A DNA stretch of 36,377 bases from Planctomycetota bacterium (lineage in GTDB: Bacteria; Planctomycetota; Phycisphaerae; WQYP01). The notes under the pieces are model-generated. The model made no database searches and was not told the DNA's origin. It saw only the letters and a list, made by a program, of their open reading frames with translations. The position numbers were made by a program, and so were the translations under genes. Location of the stretch: assembly GCA_021800165.1 (NCBI GenBank), contig JAJYZF010000039.1, positions 1 through 36,377 of the forward strand, in the 5' to 3' direction. The stretch's first letter is position 1; each line of letters begins with the position of its first letter. Below, one piece after another: positions 17,369 through 25,872 of the stretch.

Positions 17369-18319
17369 TTAGATCTGAAAATCAAGGGGCAGTTCCTGCA
17401 CAAATTCGCGCGGCGGACGATTGCGGTATTGCAGTTCCGGATGTTTGACGCTCACCCGGGTGTTGGGGGGCACCGATTGCGTGATAAACACATTGCCATT
17501 GATGGTGGCGCCCGCCCCAATCACCGTTTCTCCACCCAGAATACTGGCATTGGGATAAATCATCACATCATCTTGAATCGTGGGATGACGCTTGGAACCA
17601 CGCAGGTGCTGGCCCCCGCGTGTGGAGAGCGCCCCCAGCGTCACGCCCTGATATATTTTGACATTGCGGCCGATGATGGTGGTTTCGCCGATGACCACTC
17701 CGGTACCATGGTCAATAAAAAAATACTCCCCGATCGACGCCCCCGGATGAATATCAATACCGGTCAGGCTGTGGGCGTATTCGGTCATGATGCGCGGAAT
17801 CAGCGGTACGTGCAGCGCACAAAGTTCATGGGCGATACGATAAATGCTGATGGCCAGATATCCGGGATACGAAAAAATAATTTCGTCCACGCTGCCGGCG
17901 GCCGGGTCGCCGTCAAAGGCGGCCTGAGCATCGGTTGAGAGTGTGCGGCGAATTTTCGGGATGGAACCCAGGAATTCATCCGTCAATGCCGCAGCCGTCG
18001 CATCGCAGTCTTTACACTCGGTGTTACCCCCCCGCTGCTCCTGATGGCGGATGGCCCGGCGAATCTGGTCAAACAGGGCGTCGCGCACGCCGCTGACCAT
18101 GGAATTGACATGGTACGATAAATCCGCCTCCGACAAACTTTGCTTGCCGAAAAAACCAGGAAACAGCAATTCCCTGATCATCCCGATCAGATGGATGATA
18201 ACATCCCGGCTGGGCAGGGAATTGGTGCCAATGTACTGCGTGGCCGGGAATTCCCGATACGTCGTAATAATATCTTCCACCAAGCGGGAGAGATCGGATT
18301 GTCCACGAACCTGTGCCAA
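17369..18319 (-). CDS. Serine O-acetyltransferase (long, EpsC-like)
   Basis: A 316-aa enzyme that makes O-acetylserine from serine and acetyl-CoA for cysteine synthesis. The helical N-terminal half is followed by the beta-helix with the diagnostic sequence GIDIHPGASIGEYFFIDHGT and the catalytic Asp/His pair. The sequence continues VVIGETTIIG, then KRHPTIQDDVMI. The long form with an extended N-terminus is typical of EpsC/NifP-like enzymes, as opposed to short E. coli CysE. The start is TTG 18319 with GGAGG seven bases upstream. An unusual Cys pair (ECKDCD) sits in the linker of the helical half. No cysteine synthase is nearby; the gene follows hisA by 36 bases. Confidence 0.92.
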   Translation of the reverse strand: MAQVRGQSDLSRLVEDIITTYREFPATQYIGTNSLPSRDVIIHLIGMIRELLFPGFFGKQSLSEADLSYHVNSMVSGVRDALFDQIRRAIRHQEQRGGNTECKDCDATAAALTDEFLGSIPKIRRTLSTDAQAAFDGDPAAGSVDEIIFSYPGYLAISIYRIAHELCALHVPLIPRIMTEYAHSLTGIDIHPGASIGEYFFIDHGTGVVIGETTIIGRNVKIYQGVTLGALSTRGGQHLRGSKRHPTIQDDVMIYPNASILGGETVIGAGATINGNVFITQSVPPNTRVSVKHPELQYRNRPPREFVQELPLDFQI

Positions 18320-18355
18320 ATCAAGGCCTCCAATGGCGGTATTATAGCCGCGCGG

Positions 18356-19099
18356 TCAGGAAGTTGCCGCTAAAAGCTCCACGGCCTGGCGGGCTTGCAA
18401 ACGCCCTTCATACAAAGCCCGGCCCACGATGATCCCGGCTAAAGGCAAGGCTTTGAGTGCGGCAATGTCTTCCAGCGTGGTGATTCCGCCGCTGTGAATT
18501 ACCGGTATATCGGCCGCCGCTTCCAGGAGCTGCCCAGTCGCGGCAATGTTTGGACCCATCAGGGCACCATCACGGGCGATATCGGTGTAGATGATAGCCG
18601 CCAGGGGCCAGTTTCTCACGGCTCGGGCGATGGCCAAAGCGTCGGGCGTTTGCTTTTGCTCTTGCGTCCAACCGTGGGTGGCCACACGACCATCGCGGGC
18701 ATCGAGTCCCAGTATCAGCCTTTGCCGAAAGTGCGGATCATGCACCATCATCCCAAACCAGTCGAGATCGGCAATGGCCCGTGTGCCCAGGACCAGCCGA
18801 TGGACACCGCTGGCGAGCAGATGCTCCATCGTCTCTTTGGTACGTATTCCGCCCCCCACTTCCACCCGCAAATCCGTGGCCCGCACAATTTTTTCAATGA
18901 TCGGCAGATTTACCGGCCGACCGTCACGAGCGCCATCCAGATCCACAACGTGCAACCATCGACAGCCTGCCTCTTGGAACCCTTTGGCGGTAGCCACGGG
19001 ATCGACAGCGTAGCTGGTTTGCCGGGCATAATCGCCGCGCAACAAACGCACTACTTTGCCCTCACGCAAGTCAATGGCCGGTATAAGTTCAACAGACAT
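18356..19099 (-). CDS. hisA: Phosphoribosylformimino-AICAR phosphate isomerase HisA
   Basis: A 247-aa TIM-barrel isomerase of histidine biosynthesis that opens ProFAR to PRFAR. The N-terminal ELIPAIDLREGKVVRL carries the catalytic Asp10. The barrel also contains the second-Asp strand LILGLDARDG, the VEVGGGIR phosphate loop and the IHSGGIT phosphate loop. ATG 19099 is chosen because GAGG lies ten bases upstream and the protein then begins like its relatives. It follows hisH by 13 bases. HisF, the other partner of HisH, is not in the window. Confidence 0.96.
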   Translation of the reverse strand: MSVELIPAIDLREGKVVRLLRGDYARQTSYAVDPVATAKGFQEAGCRWLHVVDLDGARDGRPVNLPIIEKIVRATDLRVEVGGGIRTKETMEHLLASGVHRLVLGTRAIADLDWFGMMVHDPHFRQRLILGLDARDGRVATHGWTQEQKQTPDALAIARAVRNWPLAAIIYTDIARDGALMGPNIAATGQLLEAAADIPVIHSGGITTLEDIAALKALPLAGIIVGRALYEGRLQARQAVELLAATS

Positions 19100-19112
19100 T
19101 TGCGCAAAGCCT

Positions 19113-19733
19113 CTAGCACGACCACTCGGCAAAATTGCGGAGAATAATGCTGCCCACCCCTTGGCTTTTCTCCGGATGGAATTGTGTGGCCATGACGTTG
19201 TCCCGACAGATGGCGGCTACCACCGGACCGCCGTAATCCGTCGTCGCGGCAATCAAGCCTGGCTGCACCGGTTGTACATGGTAGCTATGCACGAAATACA
19301 CATAGCTGCCTGCTGGAACATTCTTAAAAAGAGGCCCAACCGCCGGAAAATTCAGCGCATTCCAGCCCATGTGCGGCACCTTAAGATTCCAGGGTGGTTG
19401 ATCGACGGTTAGACGCACGCAATCTCCACCAATGACACCCAATCCGGCATGTCGGCCATCTTCATAGCCAACTTCCATGAGCAACTGCAATCCCAGACAG
19501 ATTCCAAGAAACGGCCGTCCCGTGCGGATAAAGTCGCGTACCGCATCGCCTAAGCCCGTTTGCTGAAGCGTTTTCATGGCATCGGCAAACGCTCCGACGC
19601 CCGGTAACACAAGACGATCCGCTTGCAGCACATCTTCCGGTTGAGTCACAATGCGGGCGGGACAATTCAGCAATGCAAAGGCTTTCTGCACGCTCCGCAG
19701 GTTGCCCATGTCATAGTCTACGATGGCAAGCAT
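19113..19733 (-). CDS. hisH: Imidazole glycerol phosphate synthase glutaminase subunit HisH
   Basis: A 206-aa class I glutamine amidotransferase that supplies ammonia to HisF. The catalytic triad is Cys79 in FLGICLGLQLL with His186 and Glu188 in QFHPEKSQ. The oxyanion-strand motif PGVGAF is present. The start is ATG 19733; GGAG lies 13 bases upstream, somewhat far. The gene heads a hisH-hisA-serine acetyltransferase run on the minus strand. Confidence 0.96.
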   Translation of the reverse strand: MLAIVDYDMGNLRSVQKAFALLNCPARIVTQPEDVLQADRLVLPGVGAFADAMKTLQQTGLGDAVRDFIRTGRPFLGICLGLQLLMEVGYEDGRHAGLGVIGGDCVRLTVDQPPWNLKVPHMGWNALNFPAVGPLFKNVPAGSYVYFVHSYHVQPVQPGLIAATTDYGGPVVAAICRDNVMATQFHPEKSQGVGSIILRNFAEWSC

Positions 19734-19827
19734 TGCGGCTGCTTTACTCCAAGGGGATTGAGGTTCAGCGCACAGCCCGGCAAGGGCAGAGGCCGTAAAT
19801 CGCGGCGCTAGTTGGGGCAGCAGCGGC

Positions 19828-20556
19828 TTAGCGGAGTACCACCACTTCCACGCGGCGATTTAACGCCAGATCGTGGCGGGAACGGGGATGCTTGGCTCCA
19901 AAACTGATGGCCCGCATCCGTCGACGTGATACGCCATGGTGGGCCAAGAAAGCCTCTACCGACCGGGCACGAGCCAACCCGAGCAGGTAATTATTCTTGA
20001 ACGGGTGATGAATGGGACGATCATCCGTGTAACCTTCCACCAAAATTCTCCGGCCGGCATAACGGTGGCGAAGCAGATAGGCCACGTGCAGCAACGCATG
20101 CTCGGAGCGTGGATTAAGCCGGGCGCTGGCGGAGGCAAATAACACATCACTGGAAAGAATGAAACGGGCTACCTCTCCGTGGCGGTGCTCCACGGTCATT
20201 CCGCGGTAATGGTGATGACGCCGCACGGACACCGCATGGTGATAGGCCCCATGACCGCCATGATGTGAAAACTTCGGCAGTACCGAGTTGTACCCCGGAG
20301 TGTTTGGCGTTGGCGGAACCGGTGCCGGAGCGGGCTGCGAAGCCGCGGCTTGCATGGCCGTTTGCTCTTGTTGAAGCTGGGCTTGGGCCGCGCTGGCCTG
20401 GGCCTTGGCCGCGGCTAATTGCGATTGCAATTGCTGATTTTGTTTCATCAGTTGATCGCGCTCGGTACGCAACTTGTTATCTGAGCACCCGGCGGCCGAG
20501 CCGACAAAAATTGCCGCCGCCAACAACACCATACCCCAACGAGTTGAACGTAACAT
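19828..20556 (-). CDS. OmpA-family lipoprotein with His-rich linker
   Basis: A 242-aa lipoprotein. The signal peptide ends in a lipobox-like GSAAGC (Cys24). After it come a Gln/Ala-rich coiled coil (about 27-72), a Pro-rich linker, a segment with ten His within residues 98-126, and a C-terminal OmpA/Pal/MotB-like peptidoglycan-binding domain (about 130-242) with LVEGYTDDRP, LGLARARSVEAFL and LNRRVEVVVL. It should anchor the outer membrane to the cell wall. ATG 20556 has GGAG nine bases upstream; a TTG at 20571 would contain that site and is rejected. The His-rich stretch is unusual for the family and may bind metal. It is transcribed toward hisH, with a 94-base gap. Confidence 0.88.
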   Translation of the reverse strand: MLRSTRWGMVLLAAAIFVGSAAGCSDNKLRTERDQLMKQNQQLQSQLAAAKAQASAAQAQLQQEQTAMQAAASQPAPAPVPPTPNTPGYNSVLPKFSHHGGHGAYHHAVSVRRHHHYRGMTVEHRHGEVARFILSSDVLFASASARLNPRSEHALLHVAYLLRHRYAGRRILVEGYTDDRPIHHPFKNNYLLGLARARSVEAFLAHHGVSRRRMRAISFGAKHPRSRHDLALNRRVEVVVLR

Positions 20557-20911
20557 GTTGAATATCTCCAAATTCGCGGTTCCCCCCGCGCCAGGCCGGC
20601 GCGTTCAAGGTCCGCTAACCACAACATTCTACCCCATCGCCTGGGTCCCGCAAGCCCGCTGGATTTCACCGAACCATCCAAAACCTTCCGGCCGCCAGCC
20701 AAAGCGGATCAAAAGCCCCAACCAAGCCGATTCTACCGGTTGAGCCGCCCGGTACTCGTCTGTCCGGCGCAGGCCGGCCTGACTGCCCACGCACCAACTG
20801 TTTTCGCGCTTAATCCCGCCATTTTTATGGAGAATCTCGACGAATGCCGCCCCTATTAGACAAAAAGAAGCGCGGCCAAAGCCAAAGCTCTCCCCCCCAG
20901 CGACGGGGCCT
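20557..20911. other. Intergenic region, no gene seen
   Basis: About 355 bases between the EEP gene and the OmpA lipoprotein gene, both on the minus strand. It should carry the lipoprotein promoter; a TAGAAT on the minus strand at 20626-20631 is a weak -10 candidate without a good -35. No RNA gene or conserved peptide was recognised. Confidence 0.45.
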
Positions 20912-21913
20912 TTATGGAGTTGATCTTGGCCCACCCGGCCAGGTTAAATCGCTCATCACGAAATAATGGTCGCTGGGGTATAAGCCTTTGGGGGTATGAT
21001 CGCGTAAAATTTTCGCCGGCGTGAACCGCCAGGTCGGACTGACCAAAATAAGATCGCTGGGCAGGGCGATCACCGGCTGGCCCTTAAATTGTTGCCATGT
21101 ACCCCACAACACCCCCTTGGGCCGGGCGTGATAATCAAAGGTATCCTTCAGGCGGGTGCCGGGCGGAAGGCCCGGGCCGGAATTGCCACACAGGGCTGTG
21201 TATACCGCGGCATCAGATTTGGGATGGTTCATATCCCCCATAAGCATCGCGGGCGCATGGGGAAATCGTTTCTTCCACCGCGCCAAAATACGATGCAATT
21301 TTCGGGCACACAACGCCGCGTTGTAATTTCCATGGCGCAGATGGGTATCGATAACAATTGTATCCGGCAGTATGCCCAGCCGGTCGCGCAACACCACCAG
21401 AGAATAGTACGTGTTTTCCGTCGGATTGGCTTGCAGATGGTGGGGCCGTACCAAGCCGTGGGCCGCGGCCACCAGGGCAAAACGATCCGCCTTGAACCAA
21501 ATCTGGTTCCATGTTTCCAGCGCCCCAGACAGGCTGGCAAAGACGTTAACCCCCCAATGCGCATGCGTGGGATAATGCAGATACGCCGTGAGGTAGTGTG
21601 AAAGATACGCCGTCTGCACCGGGCTGCTGGCTTGGGTGCCGATGATATCCGCATGATATTTCAGCAGCACCCGCGCGACCAGTGCCCGTCGTTTGGCCCA
21701 TGGATACTGCGATTCCGTCGGAGTATCCAGGGCGATATTCGCGGTCATGACCGAAATCGTGTCCGGATTTTTCGGATGGGCCAGGGGAATTTTCACCGCG
21801 CGAGTCGGTCGCGTCGCAGCCGCCGGGAACCACTCGAAGCGTGATTTCCAGACCAGAAGGAACCCACCTACCACAACCACCAGCGGCACCAACAACCATT
21901 TTTTTTTTGCCAA
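20912..21913 (-). CDS. Endonuclease/exonuclease/phosphatase family protein, missing one catalytic Glu
   Basis: A 333-aa protein with an N-terminal membrane anchor (residues 6-22) and an EEP-fold domain that presumably faces the periplasm. Most active-site motifs are kept: Asn59 (VMTANI), Asp189-Thr-His191, Asp227 and Asn229 (GDMNHP), Asp287 and the terminal SDH (314-316). The metal-binding Glu, normally in a TQE motif, is replaced by Ala95 (GTQA). The enzyme may be inactive, bind without cutting, or use another ligand. The start is TTG 21913; a run of ten A follows it almost at once, and an in-frame stop lies a short way upstream. The ribosome-binding site is weak. The substrate is unknown; family members cut phosphodiesters in nucleic acids or lipids. 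Confidence 0.82.
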   Translation of the reverse strand: MAKKKWLLVPLVVVVGGFLLVWKSRFEWFPAAATRPTRAVKIPLAHPKNPDTISVMTANIALDTPTESQYPWAKRRALVARVLLKYHADIIGTQASSPVQTAYLSHYLTAYLHYPTHAHWGVNVFASLSGALETWNQIWFKADRFALVAAAHGLVRPHHLQANPTENTYYSLVVLRDRLGILPDTIVIDTHLRHGNYNAALCARKLHRILARWKKRFPHAPAMLMGDMNHPKSDAAVYTALCGNSGPGLPPGTRLKDTFDYHARPKGVLWGTWQQFKGQPVIALPSDLILVSPTWRFTPAKILRDHTPKGLYPSDHYFVMSDLTWPGGPRSTP

Positions 21914-22017
21914 CGTCGGCCTGCCTGTTAAATTTCAGCGTTCAGATAATACCCGCGCCCATGTTATCGGCAAAAATGCCGATGACCGGCCACAATTTAG
22001 CCTCCACGCTCGGGCAA

Positions 22018-22827
22018 TCAATCGCATGACCGCCGACCACGCGGCCGCATGGTTTTTGCAATCGCCGCATCACTGAGGCCCGGCATCATGGCGGTCAATA
22101 ACATGGCCCAGCGAAGCATCTTCATAGGCCACAACTCCGGGCGTGGATGCTCAATCAGGGAGCGAATTTTGCGGGCCACGACCTGGGCACTTTGTATCTT
22201 ACCACCGCCCCGAACCGGGCTGCCGCTGCGACGCGAGGCCTGCTGGAAAAATTCCGTTTGCGTATAACCCGGATGCACACTTGAAACATACACCCCGCTG
22301 CCGCGCAACTCCACCCGCATGGCTTCCACCAGCGAAAGCTGCCCGGCCTTGGTCATACAATAAGGCCCCATTCCCGGCAACCCCCGTCGGGCCACCACCG
22401 ACGACACGGCAATAATATGGCCCTGGCGCTGTTTGAGCATCAACGGTCCAGCCGCCGCCATCAGATACCACGTGCCCAACAAATTCACCCGCCATATTTC
22501 CTCCATCTGCTCTTCGGTGATCTCATGCACCCGGCCCGCAAAACCGAAGCCGGCATTGGCGATCGCCACATCCACCCGACCAAAGCGACTCTGGGCCAAC
22601 GCCATCAATGCTTGCACCTGGTCCCGAGATCCCACATCGCACGCCATGACCTGAGCTTGTCCGCCCAAATCCGTAACCCGCGCCGCTACCGCTTGGAGTT
22701 TGTCCAAACGCCTGGCCCCCAACACCAAATTGGCCCCGCCCTTGGCTAAAGCTTCGGCCGTAGCCGCACCGATTCCCGATGACGCTCCGGTAATCACCAC
22801 CACTTTGCCGTTCGTTTTACTTGCCAT
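22018..22827 (-). CDS. Short-chain dehydrogenase/reductase
   Basis: A 269-aa NAD(P)-dependent oxidoreductase of the classical SDR family. It shows the TGASSGIG cofactor loop, the IANAG motif, the catalytic Ser (AVSSVVAR) and YCMTK (Tyr and Lys). The sequence GVYVSSVHPGYTQTEFFQ follows. The start is ATG 22827 with AAGGA nine bases upstream; a longer reading frame from 22860 lacks support. A 6-bp inverted repeat lies 28 bases upstream. The substrate cannot be told. It lies 104 bases upstream of the EEP gene. Confidence 0.92.
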   Translation of the reverse strand: MASKTNGKVVVITGASSGIGAATAEALAKGGANLVLGARRLDKLQAVAARVTDLGGQAQVMACDVGSRDQVQALMALAQSRFGRVDVAIANAGFGFAGRVHEITEEQMEEIWRVNLLGTWYLMAAAGPLMLKQRQGHIIAVSSVVARRGLPGMGPYCMTKAGQLSLVEAMRVELRGSGVYVSSVHPGYTQTEFFQQASRRSGSPVRGGGKIQSAQVVARKIRSLIEHPRPELWPMKMLRWAMLLTAMMPGLSDAAIAKTMRPRGRRSCD

Positions 22828-22855
22828 ACGCTGGATTCCTTTTCCGCGTCCGAAG

Positions 22856-22874
22856 GCCACAATTTAAATGTGGC
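22856..22874. promoter_or_regulatory. Inverted repeat upstream of the SDR gene
   Basis: GCCACA and TGTGGC form perfect arms around the AT-only heptamer ATTTAAA, 28 bases upstream of the SDR start. The size and symmetry would suit a regulator binding site, but no regulator gene is adjacent. Confidence 0.25.
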
Positions 22875-23094
22875 GGGCGATCGTCGATACCAGACTCGGC
22901 CGTGCTTCTGCCGGTTTCCGGTCTGATATAGCCATTTTTTTCGCCACAGAACCCCAAGGTTGGCCGGCCTGGCCAAGCACGCCTTGGGCCGCTGAGGTCT
23001 TTGCGCCGTGCCCATGGCAAGGGAACCGGACTACCGCGACATACAATCCCTTGGTCAACAAACTTAAGGATCGGATGCACCACTCATGGAAGAA

Positions 23095-24186
23095 TCAGCC
23101 ACCAGGCTCGGCATGGTCGCCGCCCGGTTTGAGCTTTTCCAACTGCGCTTCAAGCGCCCGCACCCGTTTTACCAATTCGGGTAAATGGGCCAATTGGGCA
23201 AAAACACGCTTGGCCTGATGAATTTCAATCGACGGGGTACCCCACACAACTTGTTTTTCGAGTATATCTCCCGCGATACCGGTCTGAGCCGCGGCCGTTA
23301 CCATGTTTCCAATGTGCAAGTGGCCGGCCACGCCCACCTGGCCCGCCAAGACCACATGATGGCCTGTGCTGGTGGAACCGGCAATGCCCACCTGGCTTAC
23401 CAGCAGATTGTGCTGGCCGATGTGGCAGTTATGCCCGATTACCACACCATTTCCGAGTTTGGTACCCATCCCGATGCGTGTGGTTTCCATCGCCGCTCTT
23501 TCCACCACCGAATTACCGCCGATTTCCACATCGTCCTCCAAGATCACATTGCCAATTTGTGGAATCTTATGATGGACTCCCTTATGGGTGGCAAACCCAT
23601 AGCCATCGCTGCCGATGACTACGCCGGCATGTAAAATCACCCGATTGCCCAGCACGCATTGTTCATAAATCGTACACGAAGGATATAAGATGCACTCGGC
23701 CCCGAGGACCGCATCGTCCATGATGGTCACGCCGCTGTAAATGTTACAGCCGTCACCAACAATCACATTTTCGCCCACATACGCAAACGGATGAATGTTG
23801 ACATTTTTACCAAGGCGTGCCGATGAGGCAATATGCGCCAGGGGCGAAATACCGACCGCAGCATGCCGCCGAAAGCCGTGCATCAAAACCACAATCTGCC
23901 GAAAGGCAAAATACGGGTCGTCGGTTTGAATGAATGTTAACGGTGGTTTTTCTTGGCGCCCAATTGAAGCCTGGTTGACCTGCCGCCCTACCACCACGCA
24001 ACCAGCGTCCGTGGTCGCCAGTTGGCGCATATATTTGACATTTGATACGAAGGTGATATCGGTCGGCGCAGCACCCATCAGCCCATGACACCGGTCGATG
24101 AGCCGCCCGGCATCCCCCAACACCGTGCCGCCGACATGCGCCGCCAGATCACCGATCTTGTGAAAATTTCCCGTCGATCCTGCCAT
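23095..24186 (-). CDS. lpxD: UDP-3-O-acylglucosamine N-acyltransferase LpxD
   Basis: A 363-aa enzyme that adds the second hydroxyacyl chain to UDP-3-O-acylglucosamine in lipid A synthesis. It has the N-terminal uridine-binding domain and a left-handed beta-helix with the family segment GSDGYGFATHKGVHHKIPQ. The catalytic His252 is in VVIGHNCHIGQH, equivalent to E. coli His239. A C-terminal helix (LPELVKRVRALEAQLEKL) follows. The start is ATG 24186 with AGGA seven bases upstream. Its presence argues for a lipid A-containing outer membrane. It follows thrC by 53 bases; other lpx genes are not here. Confidence 0.94.
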   Translation of the reverse strand: MAGSTGNFHKIGDLAAHVGGTVLGDAGRLIDRCHGLMGAAPTDITFVSNVKYMRQLATTDAGCVVVGRQVNQASIGRQEKPPLTFIQTDDPYFAFRQIVVLMHGFRRHAAVGISPLAHIASSARLGKNVNIHPFAYVGENVIVGDGCNIYSGVTIMDDAVLGAECILYPSCTIYEQCVLGNRVILHAGVVIGSDGYGFATHKGVHHKIPQIGNVILEDDVEIGGNSVVERAAMETTRIGMGTKLGNGVVIGHNCHIGQHNLLVSQVGIAGSTSTGHHVVLAGQVGVAGHLHIGNMVTAAAQTGIAGDILEKQVVWGTPSIEIHQAKRVFAQLAHLPELVKRVRALEAQLEKLKPGGDHAEPGG

Positions 24187-24239
24187 ATTTATTCCTGATA
24201 CGGTCCTAGCCGACACGTGGCGCAAGCCAACCCCGGCGG

Positions 24240-25694
24240 CTAGTACTCCACAAACGGCCAATCACCCGGCGTCGCCACATAGCCCGTTGCCACATCGTTG
24301 CCGATGGCACTGGCGTCCAAACCCAGCCCCCGCAAAATGGCCTCTAAATCATCGGCTACTTTAATGGGTTTGTTGGCCAAGCGGCCCCAAGTAGGCTCGG
24401 GCTGGGGTTGGCGAGCATCTTTAGTCTTGATACCGGTGTGATAATACACCGTGGCATCCGGATCTTTCAGGCCATGGCCCGTAAGCACGCAGGCCACCCG
24501 TTCATGGCGGGAAATGATCTGCTTGGTTAAGAGCTGTTTTAAACCCGCGATGGTCGCGGCACTGGCCGGTTCGCAGGCAAAGCCGAACCTGCCCACCAGC
24601 GCCTTGGCCTCAAGAATTTCCTCATCAGTTACCTGGGCCACCACCCCATTCATCACCGCCAGCGCCCGCAAAGATTTTTTCAGATTCACCGGCCGCCCTA
24701 TTTCAATCGCCGAAGCGATGGTATGCGGATGGATATTATTCTTTTCCATCCGGGCGTAATGGGCGACGATGGCGGCATCATCCACCTGGCCGTCATTCCA
24801 CTTGAGTCCGTTATCCACCAGGGTGCAAAGCGTATTGGCACCAGTCGCATTGATGATGGCCAATCGGGGAACACGCTTCAGCAGGCCCAGGGCCTTCAAT
24901 TCCTGAAACGCCTTGCCAAAGGCCGAGCAGTTGCCCAGATTTCCGCCCGGCACAATAATCCAATCCGGGGCATCCCAGCTTAAAGCCTCCAGGACGCGAT
25001 ACATGATGGTTTTCTGCCCTTCCAGCCGGAACGGATTGACGCTGTTCATCAAATACAGACCCAGTTGCCCACTCACCTGCCGCACGCGGGCCAGACACGT
25101 ATCAAAGTCGCCTTCAATTTGCAGCGTTCTGGCCCCGTAGTCCAGAGCCTGGGAAAGTTTTCCAAACGCAATTTTCCCTGAACCGATAAAGACGATACCC
25201 TGAAAACCATTGAGCGATGCATACAAGGCCACCGAGGCCGACGTATTTCCGGTGCTGGCGCACGCGACCCGCTTGGCCCCCACGATGCGGGCATGGGTAA
25301 ACGCGGCGGTCATGCCGTTGTCTTTGAAGCTGCCTGATGGGTTCATGCCCTCATACTGCAACCAGAGTTGTCCAGGCCACATCCCCAGTTTCTGGCCCAG
25401 ACAAACCGCATTTTGCAGAAAAGTCTGTCCTTCGCCGATGGTGCAGACCATGGCATCGGCGGCGAAGGGCAAAAGCTCGCGGAATCGCCACACGCCCGAA
25501 TAATCCAGCGGAAAACGACGATTCTGCCACCGGGATTGAAAATCACGCAGAGTTTTCGGCAATTCCGCCTTGGACCAGTCGTAGTCGATATCCAAAAGCT
25601 CACCGCAACGCCGACATGCGGTCAGAGCTTCGCCCACGTCAAAGGTGCTGCCGCAGTTCGGGTTCATACATTTTTGAAAGGCAATCGTCTTCAT
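24240..25694 (-). CDS. thrC: Threonine synthase with N-terminal zinc-ribbon-like segment
   Basis: A 484-aa PLP enzyme that converts O-phosphohomoserine to threonine. The PLP lysine is Lys124 in NPSGSFKDNGMT; the ASTGNTSASVA loop and PGGNLGN glycine loop bind the cofactor phosphate. A four-Cys module at the N-terminus (Cys9, Cys14, Cys27, Cys30) resembles a zinc ribbon, as in other threonine synthases of this branch. The start is ATG 25694, although the ribosome-binding site is poor. The same frame stays open for another 780 bases upstream, but that part is antisense-like Arg/Trp-rich sequence inside cobA-hemD and is not coding. The stop lies 53 bases before lpxD. Confidence 0.95.
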   Translation of the reverse strand: MKTIAFQKCMNPNCGSTFDVGEALTACRRCGELLDIDYDWSKAELPKTLRDFQSRWQNRRFPLDYSGVWRFRELLPFAADAMVCTIGEGQTFLQNAVCLGQKLGMWPGQLWLQYEGMNPSGSFKDNGMTAAFTHARIVGAKRVACASTGNTSASVALYASLNGFQGIVFIGSGKIAFGKLSQALDYGARTLQIEGDFDTCLARVRQVSGQLGLYLMNSVNPFRLEGQKTIMYRVLEALSWDAPDWIIVPGGNLGNCSAFGKAFQELKALGLLKRVPRLAIINATGANTLCTLVDNGLKWNDGQVDDAAIVAHYARMEKNNIHPHTIASAIEIGRPVNLKKSLRALAVMNGVVAQVTDEEILEAKALVGRFGFACEPASAATIAGLKQLLTKQIISRHERVACVLTGHGLKDPDATVYYHTGIKTKDARQPQPEPTWGRLANKPIKVADDLEAILRGLGLDASAIGNDVATGYVATPGDWPFVEY

Positions 25695-25872
25695 AGCGGC
25701 AGATTCTATACGCTTTCCGTCAAAACGGCGATGCTGGCACGATGTATCCCATCCGACAGCCATCATGACCAGGCCAAATGCAAGCCGCACCAACTCAAGC
25801 AATCCTGTCTGACAACCGCTGGTCCGGCTTGCCCCGGCGGGAAAGGAACGCAAAATCCCGCCCCCACCGCGC

